Assembly (NCBI GenBank): GCA_003154195.1
Contig: PMCS01000018.1
Coordinates: 1 to 44,772 of the forward strand
Length of the DNA stretch: 44,772 nt
From: Candidatus Omnitrophota bacterium
GTDB taxonomy: Bacteria > Omnitrophota > Gorgyraeia > Duberdicusellales > 4484-171
Reading direction: 5' to 3'
Position 1 is the first letter of the stretch, and each line of letters starts with the position of its first letter. Of the stretch, positions 26,821 through 35,555 are shown one piece after another. The position numbers and the translations under genes are program-made. The notes below the pieces were generated by a model. It ran no database searches and had not been told where the DNA came from. It saw nothing but the letters and a program-made list of their open reading frames with translations.

Positions 26821-28641
26821 TTACTTAATAGCAAATAATGTTACCAAAAGTGCGCCGGTCAGCGCCCAGACAACGTAAATTATATAGTAACCGGCATGTG
26901 CTTTACGGATTATCATCGAGCATCCGCAAGCCGCTTTTACCGTAAAAAAATCATAAAACCAATCGATGCTCTTATCGATGCCGCTCAGCAAACCGGCAAT
27001 CCAGTTTACCAGTTTTACTCCCAACTCATAGGGATCGAAATATTTCTTTTCTGCCCACCGGTATATCGCCGATAATACCGGAGCGTGATGGATGTGGTCG
27101 GCGGCCTTAAGCCCGCTCCCCTTTATCTTTGCCGCGGCATAATGGTGGATAAGAGCCGCGGCTAATACCGCTATCGTGATGAGGACAAGCGGTAAACTGG
27201 ACGGCCAGCCCGCGAAATTGTGGTTTTCCGACGCCCGCCCCAGGATCGGCTGAATAAAATCATTAATTGGTATACGGTTAAATACGCCGAAAAAAACGCA
27301 GGTTAACGCGAGGATGATCATCGGGATAAGCATGGAAAGGGGCGCTTCCTTTATTCCTTTATCCTCCCGGCGCGGCTTGTCGCAAAAAGCGGCGTGCCCC
27401 AATTTTAAGAACGAAGCGGCGGTGAAAAATGAGCCGATCAGCGCCGCCAGATAAAATATCTTTCCCCGTTCCAGCGCCGCGTCGTAGATCAATTCCTTGG
27501 AGAAAAAACCGTTAAACGGCGGCACCCCGGATATGGAGGCGGCCGTTACTAAAAAGCAGAAGAACGTTACCGGCATCGTTGAACGCAGCCCGCCGAGCTG
27601 GTCAAGGTCGGTAGTGCCGGCCTGTTTTTCTACGGTTCCCGCCGTCAAAAACAGGCCGCATTTATATACGGCGTTATTAAGCATATGAAAAATACCGCCG
27701 ATTATTCCCGCCGGCAGGCAGGTGCCGATACCCAGAATCATATAGCCGACCTGGCTGATGGCATGATAGGAAAGAAGCCGTTTATAATCTTTTTGGACCA
27801 AAGCCATCATCACCGCCAGAAGTATCGTTATGGCGCCTACGGCCATAAGGACGACACTCAACGAGTTATGGCTGTCGAGTTTGAACATGTCCAGGGTAAT
27901 CCGGGTGAGGAAGTATATTCCTAAAAGTTTTTCCAGCGCCGCCGGGAAAAAAGCCATGAAGGGAAGCGGAGAATCCTGCGCGGCATCGGGGATCCAGGTG
28001 TGAAAAGGCATGGAACCGGCTTTCGCGATCGCGCCGATGATTAAAAGAATAAACGCGAGGCTGCCGAGCCGGTCAAGGCCAAGGTGGATATCTTGTATGA
28101 TCAGCGTTTTGGCGATATACCCGGTTAAAATAATCCCCGCCATCATGCAGAGATCGGAAGCGCCCACGATGATAAATGATTTAGTCGCGGTTTTAAATGC
28201 CTGTTTTCCTCCGATGGCAATCAAGCCGTAAATCGTCAGCAGTAACCCTTCCCAGAAGAAAAGCAGGGTCACCAGGTGATTCGCCAGGACCGCGCCGTTG
28301 ACGAAAGAGAGAGCCAGCAGAAAAAAACCGTAAAATTGCCGCGCGCTGCTTTTATTTTTGAGAAATTCAAGCGAATATAAGCTGATCAGTAAACTGAAAA
28401 AGGAAACCGCTAAGATAATAAAACCGCTGAAGTGATAAAGCCGGAGCGCGAAGTCTATCCCCCATCCTATCCAAGGGAAGATGATCGTAGTTTCTTTCCG
28501 GAACAATAGCACGGCAATCAAAAAATTAACGAGCGCGGCTAAAAAAGCGCAAACGCCCCGCCATTTTACCGGTAAGACAAAAGTTATGGCGGCGGCAATT
28601 AGAGGGATCAGGATAAGTGAGATCATTAATGTTTCCATCAT
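26821..28641 (-). CDS. Hydrogenase antiporter-like subunit 2 (NuoL/HyfB-like)
   Basis: A 606-aa protein, close to NuoL length. The core motifs are AGSMPFHTWIPDAAQDSP and KDYKRLLSYHAISQVGYM, with FFWEGLLLTIYGL as the helix-5 segment. After the antiporter fold, the C terminus (KYFDPYELGVKLVNWIAGL and following helix) resembles the NuoL tail that forms the lateral helix. The ATG overlaps the stop of the gene upstream by four bases (ATGA). Confidence 0.92.
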   Translation of the reverse strand: MMETLMISLILIPLIAAAITFVLPVKWRGVCAFLAALVNFLIAVLLFRKETTIIFPWIGWGIDFALRLYHFSGFIILAVSFFSLLISLYSLEFLKNKSSARQFYGFFLLALSFVNGAVLANHLVTLLFFWEGLLLTIYGLIAIGGKQAFKTATKSFIIVGASDLCMMAGIILTGYIAKTLIIQDIHLGLDRLGSLAFILLIIGAIAKAGSMPFHTWIPDAAQDSPLPFMAFFPAALEKLLGIYFLTRITLDMFKLDSHNSLSVVLMAVGAITILLAVMMALVQKDYKRLLSYHAISQVGYMILGIGTCLPAGIIGGIFHMLNNAVYKCGLFLTAGTVEKQAGTTDLDQLGGLRSTMPVTFFCFLVTAASISGVPPFNGFFSKELIYDAALERGKIFYLAALIGSFFTAASFLKLGHAAFCDKPRREDKGIKEAPLSMLIPMIILALTCVFFGVFNRIPINDFIQPILGRASENHNFAGWPSSLPLVLITIAVLAAALIHHYAAAKIKGSGLKAADHIHHAPVLSAIYRWAEKKYFDPYELGVKLVNWIAGLLSGIDKSIDWFYDFFTVKAACGCSMIIRKAHAGYYIIYVVWALTGALLVTLFAIK

Positions 28642-30083
28642 AAAGGTTTAGCCGTCATCTGTTGAACGGCTGCCGCAACTATTCTGTTGGGATATTGGAT
28701 AAAACACCCCCCCGCTAATGATAAGAACGCGAACAGGGCGACGCAAAACACCATTAACGGTGAACTTCCGGAAACGGGAACTTTGTTCATTTCTCCCAGA
28801 AAAATCATATTAAAAGTCCTGAATAAGTACATCAGTGTTAAGAGCGCCCCGAATAGAAATATGCCGGCAATCGCTAAATGTCCGGCCTGAAGGGTTCCCG
28901 CGATGACCATGTATTTGCTGAAAAATCCTCCAAAAGGAGGGATGGCCATCACCGAAAAAGCGCAAAAAAGAAACGATATGGCGGTAACCGGCATAACGTG
29001 GATCAGCCCTCCCATTTGAGTGATATCTTTTGTTTTAGTCCTCTGCTCGATTATCCCGGCGCATAAGAAAAGGCCGGCTTTGCCTAAGCCGTGCATGAGG
29101 ATATACAATAAACCGCCGGCAATGCCGATCTCGTTGCCCATGGAGAATCCCAGGAAGATAAACGCGATCTGGCTGACGGTAGAATAGGCGATGATTCGTT
29201 TCAGGTCGGTTTCGACCAGCGCCGCGCCTGCCGAAACTAAAGCGCTTAATCCGATGATGACCGGGAAAATAGCATGCCACAGGGCGCCCAGCGGCATGGT
29301 GGCGATAAACAACCGGGCAAAAACATAGACGCCGATTTTAACCAGGACGGCCGCGTGCAGCAGGGCGGTAACCGGTGAAGGCGCTACGCCGGCGTCGGGA
29401 AGCCAGGTGTGCAGCGGCAGCGTTGCCGATTTAGCTAATATTCCCGTCAGGATCAAACCGATCGCCAAGTTGGAAATAGAGTGGGCCTTGACCGCCGCTT
29501 TTATCGCCGCTAAATCAAAAGAGCCCGTTTCGCTATGGAGTTTAATAAAGCCCAAGAGCATTACCAGGGCGCCGAATACCGTAACTAAAAACGCTTTGTC
29601 GGCGCGCAAAACATGTTGTTTTTCCCTGAAGAAACCGATCAGCCGCCAACTGGTGATTGCGGTGATTTCCCAGAAAACATACAGGAGTATTAAATTAGCG
29701 GCAAAAACCAGGCCCATCATCGCGCCAAGGAACAAAACAACCATAAAGTAGTATTCCCGCTGGTTTTCGTAATGGCTGATGTACTCAAAAGAGTATAAGA
29801 TGATTATCGCGCTGATGAATGAAGAGACCATTGCCATAAATACCGCCAGGATATCGGCGGTGAGGATAAAATTAAAGCCTAAAGGAAGGTTCAGGATGAT
29901 ATTTATTTCCCGTCCGCCGATAACCGTCGGCAGGATGAAGGCGGAAAGCAAGAATGACGCGAAAACCAGGGTAAATGCCGTCAGGTTTCTTAATTTTACC
30001 GAGGCTCGGTCGATCAGGGGCAAAATGGCCGCGCCGATCAAGGGAAGGAAAACCAGTAAAAATAATGCCTGTTCTTTATTCAT
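28638..30083 (-). CDS. Hydrogenase antiporter-like subunit 1 (MrpD/NuoN-like), first gene of operon
   Basis: A 481-aa protein with about fourteen helices. KSATLPLHTWLPDAGVAPSP and TDLKRIIAYSTVSQIAF are the channel motifs; YVFWEITAITSW gives the helix-5 glutamate. As the first gene it lies downstream of the riboswitch-like leader and repeat A4. No Shine-Dalgarno is visible; the bases before the ATG (CTCATTATATGAATT) are the end of A4. The order of three antiporter-like genes ahead of the catalytic genes differs from nuo operons. Confidence 0.92.
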   Translation of the reverse strand: MNKEQALFLLVFLPLIGAAILPLIDRASVKLRNLTAFTLVFASFLLSAFILPTVIGGREINIILNLPLGFNFILTADILAVFMAMVSSFISAIIILYSFEYISHYENQREYYFMVVLFLGAMMGLVFAANLILLYVFWEITAITSWRLIGFFREKQHVLRADKAFLVTVFGALVMLLGFIKLHSETGSFDLAAIKAAVKAHSISNLAIGLILTGILAKSATLPLHTWLPDAGVAPSPVTALLHAAVLVKIGVYVFARLFIATMPLGALWHAIFPVIIGLSALVSAGAALVETDLKRIIAYSTVSQIAFIFLGFSMGNEIGIAGGLLYILMHGLGKAGLFLCAGIIEQRTKTKDITQMGGLIHVMPVTAISFLFCAFSVMAIPPFGGFFSKYMVIAGTLQAGHLAIAGIFLFGALLTLMYLFRTFNMIFLGEMNKVPVSGSSPLMVFCVALFAFLSLAGGCFIQYPNRIVAAAVQQMTAKPL

Positions 30084-30087
30084 AATT

Positions 30088-30290
30088 CATATAATGAGAC
30101 TTAGATTTTCTCAAACTCGAAGAGCGCAGAGAAAATCTGTAGTCGAATCAATAAAACTTGGCCTGCCGTAAACGGCAGGGCTTAGTTTTATTGCCAGCAC
30201 TAATTTTGCCGTAGCAAAATTAGTGCTGGGTTTGATACTTCGCCGAAATCAAGCGCAAGGCGCGTAGGTCGAGGCGGCAGTTGATGTGGC
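30088..30290 (+). repeat. Repeat family A, copy A4 (four hairpin modules)
   Basis: In order: a head with GACTTAGATTTTCTC/GAGAAAATCTGTAGTC; a hairpin AATAAAACT...CCTGCCGT/ACGGCAGG...AGTTTTATT, shared with H2 at 39766-39780; the stem CAGCACTAATTTTG/CAAAATTAGTGCTG, shared with A3; and a second head, ACTTCGCCG...GAGGCGGCAGT. A mosaic of parts found elsewhere. Confidence 0.85.
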
Positions 30291-30327
30291 ATGCGCGCCG
30301 ATTTCAGTCGGATTATTTGCTGAAAAC

Positions 30328-30354
30328 AAAAAACCAGAGAGCATTTCCTCTGGT
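30328..30354 (-). terminator. Intrinsic terminator
   Basis: ACCAGAG, an 8-nt loop, CTCTGGT, then TTTTTT on the minus strand. It ends transcription from the sensory operon or, conditionally, of the leader RNA before the hydrogenase operon. Confidence 0.85.
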
Positions 30355-30437
30355 GGTATTCTCCTCTTCGGGCCGATGAGGTTAGCTGTGCCCTGGTAGC
30401 GTTTTATCCCGTTATTCTTCAGGAGGTATAGTTTATA
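30328..30437 (-). ncRNA. Riboswitch-like leader RNA upstream of the hydrogenase operon
   Basis: Starting just past the kinase stop, the minus strand reads a compact non-coding segment with hairpin CCTCATC/GAAGAGG (loop GGCCC), upstream CGGG and TACCAGGGCACAG, then an intrinsic terminator. The segment ACCAGGG (30391-30397) can pair over seven bases, one of them a G-U, with CTCTGGT, the 3' arm of the terminator, giving a ready antiterminator. That is the logic of a transcriptional riboswitch or attenuator. I do not recognise the class: the c-di-GMP-I, SAM, TPP, fluoride and cobalamin signatures are absent. It may instead be only the end of the kinase transcript. Confidence 0.5.
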
Positions 30438-30453
30438 GCAGAAAAAAATTATG

Positions 30454-32370
30454 TCAAGATTCAGATATTATCCGGTTGATTACCTCACTTAAATCGATTA
30501 CGTTATATGGTTTAGGCAGCATGCCTTTAAAACCATACTCCCGGTAGTTAGCCATGACCGGGTCGTCGCAATAGCCGCTGGAAACGATAGCTTTAACCTT
30601 GGGGTCTATTTTAATTATTTCCCGTAGCGTATCTTTTCCGCCCATCCCCCCGGGGATGGTTAAATCCATGATCAGTAAAGTAAAAGGCGTGCCTGCGTCT
30701 TTATTCTTTTTGTACAAATCAAGAGCTTCCGTCCCATTACGGGAAAATTCAACGTCGTAACCGATATATTTGATTAAATGCCCGAGAGAGCGTAAAACTA
30801 TTTCTTCGTCGTCCATGACCAGGATTCTTCCTTTTCCGGTTACGATCTCGCCGGAATATTTTCTTTCTTTGTCGGGTATAACCTGAGATGCCGGTAAATA
30901 AACCGAAACGGTTGTCCCGGTTCCCGGTTTAGATTCCACTCGGATCTCGCCGTGATGGCGTTTGATAATCGAATAGGTCACGGCAAGGCCGAGGCCTGAG
31001 CCGGTGCTTTTCGTGGAAAAATAAGGGTCAAATATTTTAGTGAGATGCTTTTCGGGGATCCCCACCCCTTCATCGTGTACGGTTATGCCGACATAGCGGT
31101 CATTTCTTAAGAAAGAAAATTTGCCTTTCCCGCCTTCAATATTTTCCAACCGTATCTCAATCGTACCGCCGGAAGGCATGGCTTGCAGGGAGTTAATCAC
31201 CAGGTTATCGATAATCTGGTTAAATTGGCCGGTATCTACTTCGACCGGATGTAAATCGTTTTTCGCAAAAATTTTATAACTGACCCTTGAGCCGCGCAGG
31301 GCAAACTTTACCTGTTCTTTTACGATATCCGTAAGGTAAACCGATCTTTTGGTCAGGATTCCGCCTTTGGAAAAAGTAACTAACTGGTTGGTGAGGCTTT
31401 TGGCTTTGATGACTGCTTGTTCCGCCTCGGTTAAAACTTCATTAACCGGAAGATTCGGGTCAAGGTTGCATTTGACATAGGCAATATTATTTAAAATGGC
31501 CGTCATGATGTTATTAAAATCATGAGCGAGCCCCCCGGCCATGACGCTGAGCGCTTCAAGTTTTTGAACTTTCATCGCTTCCGCTTCTATTTTACGTTTC
31601 TCCGTCACGTCGCGGAAAACCACAACCACTCCGATAATCTTGTTGTCCATATCGCGAAGCGGGGCTACGCTGTCTTCAATAAATAATTCCGAACCGTTCT
31701 GGGAAATAAGTATGCTGTCCAAAGGAAGAAAGGTGACATCGCCGGTTTTTACTGCTTTTTCGAAAAGATTTTCCTGCGGTTTATTGTCGGAGCTGTTAAC
31801 GATTTTAAAAACTTCCGTAAAAGGCTTGCCGGATGCTTCGGAAAATTTCCAGCCGGTAAGCTCTTCGGCAACGCCGTTCATCAAGTTTATTTTGCCGTCG
31901 GCATCGACGGCGATAACACCGTCGCCGATTGACGCCAGGGTTATTTCCAGGCGTTTCTTTTCCGCCGCGACCGCCCGTTCATAACGTTTACGCTCCAGGG
32001 CGTATAAAATCGCCCGAACCAGGAGATTCGCGTCGATCTGCCCTTTGACTAAATAATCCTGAGCGCCGCAACGCACCGCCTCCACAGCCAATTTTTCATC
32101 GGATAAACCCGTAAGGAGAAGTATCGGCGGTTCGCGGCCCAATTGCTTTAGGCGTAAAAATGTATCGAGGCCGTGGCTGTCGGGTAAGCTCAAATCGAGC
32201 AAAACAACGTCGATATTGCCGCGTTCAAGGCGTCCGATACTTTCATCCAGGCGGCCCAGGCATTCAAGCTCAAAAGAAAATCTTCCTGCTTCCTTAAGCA
32301 TTTCCCTGATAAGGCGCGCGTCGCCCGGGTTATCTTCGACCAGCAATATTCGTATATTGGCGTTATTCAT
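30454..32370 (-). CDS. Hybrid histidine kinase: REC-PAS-HisKA-HATPase-REC
   Basis: A 638-aa cytoplasmic sensor kinase with no membrane helix. N-terminal receiver with D59 (VVLLDLSLPDS), PAS domain about 140-255, phosphoacceptor H283 in LAHDFNNIM, ATPase domain about 375-495 (DEGVGIPE, GSGLGLAV), and C-terminal receiver with D569 (LIMDLTIPGG). The C-terminal two thirds closely resemble the 761-aa kinase at 35556, so they are paralogues. The start overlaps the Rcp1-like regulator gene by 8 nt, and it is the last gene of the four-gene unit. It probably receives phosphate from that regulator or the upstream kinase. Confidence 0.93.
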   Translation of the reverse strand: MNNANIRILLVEDNPGDARLIREMLKEAGRFSFELECLGRLDESIGRLERGNIDVVLLDLSLPDSHGLDTFLRLKQLGREPPILLLTGLSDEKLAVEAVRCGAQDYLVKGQIDANLLVRAILYALERKRYERAVAAEKKRLEITLASIGDGVIAVDADGKINLMNGVAEELTGWKFSEASGKPFTEVFKIVNSSDNKPQENLFEKAVKTGDVTFLPLDSILISQNGSELFIEDSVAPLRDMDNKIIGVVVVFRDVTEKRKIEAEAMKVQKLEALSVMAGGLAHDFNNIMTAILNNIAYVKCNLDPNLPVNEVLTEAEQAVIKAKSLTNQLVTFSKGGILTKRSVYLTDIVKEQVKFALRGSRVSYKIFAKNDLHPVEVDTGQFNQIIDNLVINSLQAMPSGGTIEIRLENIEGGKGKFSFLRNDRYVGITVHDEGVGIPEKHLTKIFDPYFSTKSTGSGLGLAVTYSIIKRHHGEIRVESKPGTGTTVSVYLPASQVIPDKERKYSGEIVTGKGRILVMDDEEIVLRSLGHLIKYIGYDVEFSRNGTEALDLYKKNKDAGTPFTLLIMDLTIPGGMGGKDTLREIIKIDPKVKAIVSSGYCDDPVMANYREYGFKGMLPKPYNVIDLSEVINRIISES

Positions 32371-32815
32371 TGTTTACCGGCAGTTTAACGATTATAAACC
32401 AAAAGTCTTTTATCTTGCCTATAGTTTTTATGAACTCGTCCAGAGTGACCGGTTTAACGATATAGCAATTGGCATGATTATTGTAGGTTTGCAGAATATC
32501 CTGATCGGTTTTCGAACTGGTTAAGATAATAGTAGGGATGGAACATAAAACGGGGTCATTTTTGATTACCGCTAATACTTCATGGCCGTTTTTTTTTGGC
32601 AAATTTAAATCAAGCAGGATTAAATCAGGCCTTATCGCCGCAGCGTGTTGGCCGCGTTTAAGCAAAAAATCAATAGCGGCTTCGCCGTCTTTCGCCACAA
32701 TCAGTTCATTTTTAACCTTACCTTCCTTAAGCGCTTCCTCGGTCAATCGTATATCTCCGGGGTTGTCTTCGACCAGTAAAATTCTTATCGGTTCGCCATG
32801 ATCATTTTTGTTCAT
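32363..32815 (-). CDS. Single-domain response regulator (Rcp1-like)
   Basis: A 150-aa receiver with no output domain. Acidic pocket in LLVEDNPGD, phosphoacceptor D69 (ILLDLNLPKKNG), and conserved Lys in VKPVTLDEF. The long loop around LKRGQHAAAIRP is typical of the Rcp1 group that works with bacteriophytochrome-like kinases. The start at 32815 has GGGAGG six bases upstream and an ATGA overlap with the kinase gene; the ORF-track start is 35 codons too long. Acts as a phosphate relay between the two kinases. Confidence 0.93.
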   Translation of the reverse strand: MNKNDHGEPIRILLVEDNPGDIRLTEEALKEGKVKNELIVAKDGEAAIDFLLKRGQHAAAIRPDLILLDLNLPKKNGHEVLAVIKNDPVLCSIPTIILTSSKTDQDILQTYNNHANCYIVKPVTLDEFIKTIGKIKDFWFIIVKLPVNNE

Positions 32816-34563
32816 ATCAATCCTCCCTTTTTGGGGATAGTAAAATAAAACGTTGCTCCCCGGCCGACCGCGGAATCCACCCAAATATTTCCGCCGTGAC
32901 GCTCTACTATTTTTTTGCATACCGCAAGGCCTATTCCCGTACCGGGATACTCTTCCCGGGAATGCAAGCGCTGGAAGATAACAAAAATCTTATCTTTATA
33001 TTGCAAATCAAAGCCGATTCCGTTGTCTTTTACCGAAAAGAGCCACTGCGCGCCGTCATCGCGCGCGGTAAGATGAATGCGCGGCGCGTCAGCGCCTTTA
33101 AACTTAATGGCGTTGCTGATGAGATTCTGGAATAACTGGACCAGCAAAATCTCATCGCCGATTGTCGTGGGCAAAGGGTCGTGGGTTATTTGCGCCTGGG
33201 TTTCTTGAATTGCTACTTCTAAATTGCTCAAGGCTCGTTGTAAAACTGTTTCGTAGTTAACGGCAGTCATGGGTTCGCGATGGCGGCCCACGCGCGAGTA
33301 CATTAAAAGCGCGTCGATCAAGCTCTGCATGCGGCTGACTCCATCTACGGCAAAGCCGATAAAAACATCGGCATCATCATCCAGTTTACCCTGATAGCGG
33401 CGTTGTAAAAGTTGGACGTAGCTGGCAACCATACGCAGCGGTTCTCGCAAATCGTGGGAAGCCACATAGGCAAATTGTTCAAGTTCGGCATTACTGCGTT
33501 CCAGTTCCTGGGTAAACATTTTCATTTTTTCCTCGGCAATTTTGCGTTCGCTGATATCCTGGGCCACGCAAACATAACCTTCCGGCCGGCCGCTTTTGTC
33601 TTTCATCAGCGATACGGAAAATAAAACCGGTTTGACGCTGTTGTTTTTAGTCAGAAAAGCAGTCTCGACGTTTTTAATATTTTTGAATGTTCCCCTTGCG
33701 GGAGGCGCCCCGGCAAAAATATTTTCAATCGATTTGCCTATGAGATCTTGTGTGTTATAACCTAAAAGATTGACGGTGGCCGCGTTGACCAGGGTAATCT
33801 CCCGCTGATGGTTTAAAACCAGAAGGCTGTTGAACATCGAATATAAAATATTATCCAGATATTCTTTGGAAACGTGCGTTTGATCAAGCTCGCGGGCCAT
33901 GCTGTTGAAGGATAACGCCAGCTGGCCGATTTCGTCGCGGCTTTTAATTTTAACCTGGTAGGAAAGATCGCCGGTTCGTATTTTTTCAATACCTTTCAGG
34001 AGCGGTAACAGCGGCCGCCGGACTACATAATTAACCGCCAAAAATATACTCAGCGAAGCAGGAAAGATAACCGCCAGGACTATGGCGAAACTCACCATTT
34101 TGACGTCGGCGGTTTTACGTTTAACTACATCGAGGGCAAAGCCTAAACTTACTTCGCCGATTTTATCCATATTTTTGTCGTTTTCCGCGAGAGCGGAAGA
34201 TTCGCCGGGTGCTGATTTTTTTTCGACGAGAATGGGAATATTGTAAATATTGACATTGCGGTCACGACGATGGTCAATGTTTACGTCTAAGCTTTCCGTA
34301 TTTTTGATGCGGACATACACCACATCTTTTTCATTTTTCATTACGTCCGATATTATCTTACGTAAGCCTTCGCTGTCGCTGGCAAGCACACTCCAGACGC
34401 TGTTAACCGCCACCTGTCTGGCTAAAGTGTTGCCCAGGCTATTTACGTTGTTCATGATCTCTCTGGATTCATGTTTGACAAAATACCAACCCAGAAAAGA
34501 GGTGGAAAGCGCGACCAGGAAAATGGTAATCAGGATAATCTTAGTGGTTAGATTAAAACGCAC
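32812..34563 (-). CDS. Membrane histidine kinase: sensor-HAMP-PAS-HisKA-HATPase
   Basis: A 583-aa inner-membrane kinase. Helix 1 at about 8-28, an extracytoplasmic domain at 29-155, helix 2 at about 156-182, HAMP about 183-235, PAS about 240-345, phosphoacceptor H370 (YVASHDLREPLR), ATPase about 470-580 (DNGIGFD, GTGIGLAV). The HisKA/ATPase type is that of phytochrome-like kinases, which matches the Rcp1-like regulator encoded next. The gene starts 3 bp after the solute-binding protein gene, so that protein is the likely sensor partner. Confidence 0.94.
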   Translation of the reverse strand: MRFNLTTKIILITIFLVALSTSFLGWYFVKHESREIMNNVNSLGNTLARQVAVNSVWSVLASDSEGLRKIISDVMKNEKDVVYVRIKNTESLDVNIDHRRDRNVNIYNIPILVEKKSAPGESSALAENDKNMDKIGEVSLGFALDVVKRKTADVKMVSFAIVLAVIFPASLSIFLAVNYVVRRPLLPLLKGIEKIRTGDLSYQVKIKSRDEIGQLALSFNSMARELDQTHVSKEYLDNILYSMFNSLLVLNHQREITLVNAATVNLLGYNTQDLIGKSIENIFAGAPPARGTFKNIKNVETAFLTKNNSVKPVLFSVSLMKDKSGRPEGYVCVAQDISERKIAEEKMKMFTQELERSNAELEQFAYVASHDLREPLRMVASYVQLLQRRYQGKLDDDADVFIGFAVDGVSRMQSLIDALLMYSRVGRHREPMTAVNYETVLQRALSNLEVAIQETQAQITHDPLPTTIGDEILLVQLFQNLISNAIKFKGADAPRIHLTARDDGAQWLFSVKDNGIGFDLQYKDKIFVIFQRLHSREEYPGTGIGLAVCKKIVERHGGNIWVDSAVGRGATFYFTIPKKGGLI

Positions 34564-34566
34564 GAG

Positions 34567-35496
34567 TTATTCTCCGAAAACGAACGAGGCGTCGTTTTCG
34601 ATATCTTTTGATATTTCTATTGCCAACCGTTTAGCCATAGCTTTATTAACATAATGCTTTAGCTTACGGCAAAAAGCCATTGGTATGTCTGCGGGTTTTT
34701 CACCGTTTATTATACGTAAAGCCGCCCCTCCCGCTTGGGCGCCGTTATCCTCATAGTCGGGTTCGGTTGCCAGGATTGTTCCCGCCTGGGCATAAGCTTG
34801 GGAAATACCCACAACGGGGACTTTACATTGAAACGATGATAAGATAATATTTTTAAGGACCAATGCTTGGCAAACAAAAGTATCGGGTATTAGCAATAAA
34901 ACATCCATATTGCCATATTCGACACTATTGATCTCTTTTATAGTGGTAACCGAAAATTTGGTTATGCTTAAACCAAGCGCGCCGGCGGCGCTGCCGTATT
35001 CGTCAATCGTTTCGCTATTTTGCTGAGGTTCGTAGATTATCCCTATTTTTTGCGCGCGGGGCAAGGCCTTTTTAACAAACTGCAGGCGTAACAGCGGCTC
35101 GATACTCAGGCTCACTATGGCCAGGCGTTTATTTTCTTCGACCGTTTTATTTTTTCGGACAAGTTCCGAGCCTACGACGGGGATGTTTTCAGTATTTTTT
35201 AATGATGTCAGGATTTGGTCTTTACCGATAGCAAAAATAACGCGGGGATTAACCGCGCCGGTATTATTAAAAATCCTGTTGTCTCCGGTAAATATTTCTT
35301 CGCTGATTGACGCCGCGCCGGGATGCGATTCAAAAAACCTATAGAAGCCTTTTATTATTTGGGCAAAAACGGGGGCATTGACGCTGGGCTTTACAATTAC
35401 AACTTTAGCTTCTTCGCAGGGTGAAGACAGGGGCCAGGAAAATAAAAACAAAATCAACAATCCATAAAAGAGTTGCGGAGGTTTTTTGTATATCAT
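34567..35496 (-). CDS. Periplasmic solute-binding protein, ABC_sub_bind type, no cognate permease
   Basis: A 309-aa secreted protein. Signal peptide at 1 to about 28 (LFYGLLILFLFSWPLSS); the Cys at its end (SSPCEE) lacks a proper lipobox. The mature part has the two-lobed periplasmic-binding-protein pattern (VVIVKPSVNAPVFAQ, PRVIFAIGKD, KIGIIYEP, GTILATEPDYEDNGAQAG), typical of the ABC_sub_bind family. No permease or ATPase gene is near; instead a sensor kinase follows after 3 bp. Its job is probably ligand delivery to that kinase. The ligand is unknown. Confidence 0.82.
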   Translation of the reverse strand: MIYKKPPQLFYGLLILFLFSWPLSSPCEEAKVVIVKPSVNAPVFAQIIKGFYRFFESHPGAASISEEIFTGDNRIFNNTGAVNPRVIFAIGKDQILTSLKNTENIPVVGSELVRKNKTVEENKRLAIVSLSIEPLLRLQFVKKALPRAQKIGIIYEPQQNSETIDEYGSAAGALGLSITKFSVTTIKEINSVEYGNMDVLLLIPDTFVCQALVLKNIILSSFQCKVPVVGISQAYAQAGTILATEPDYEDNGAQAGGAALRIINGEKPADIPMAFCRKLKHYVNKAMAKRLAIEISKDIENDASFVFGE

Positions 35497-35520
35497 ATAT
35501 AATATTTTTCCGTATACGAT

Positions 35521-35548
35521 ATTATACGATGATAAGAGGGTATTGCAA
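35521..35548 (-). promoter_or_regulatory. Sigma70-type promoter of the binding protein-kinase operon
   Basis: Minus strand TTGCAA, 16 nt, TATAAT, about 25 nt before the binding-protein ATG. The hexamers and spacing are identical to the promoter at 39378-39405. Confidence 0.7.
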
Positions 35549-35555
35549 TATTAAT

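Noticed and set aside
30328-30437. Identification of the leader as a c-di-GMP-I (GEMM) riboswitch
   Set aside because: AGGGCA...AACC-hairpin-GG is superficially similar, but the required GGACGCAAAGCC segment is absent.
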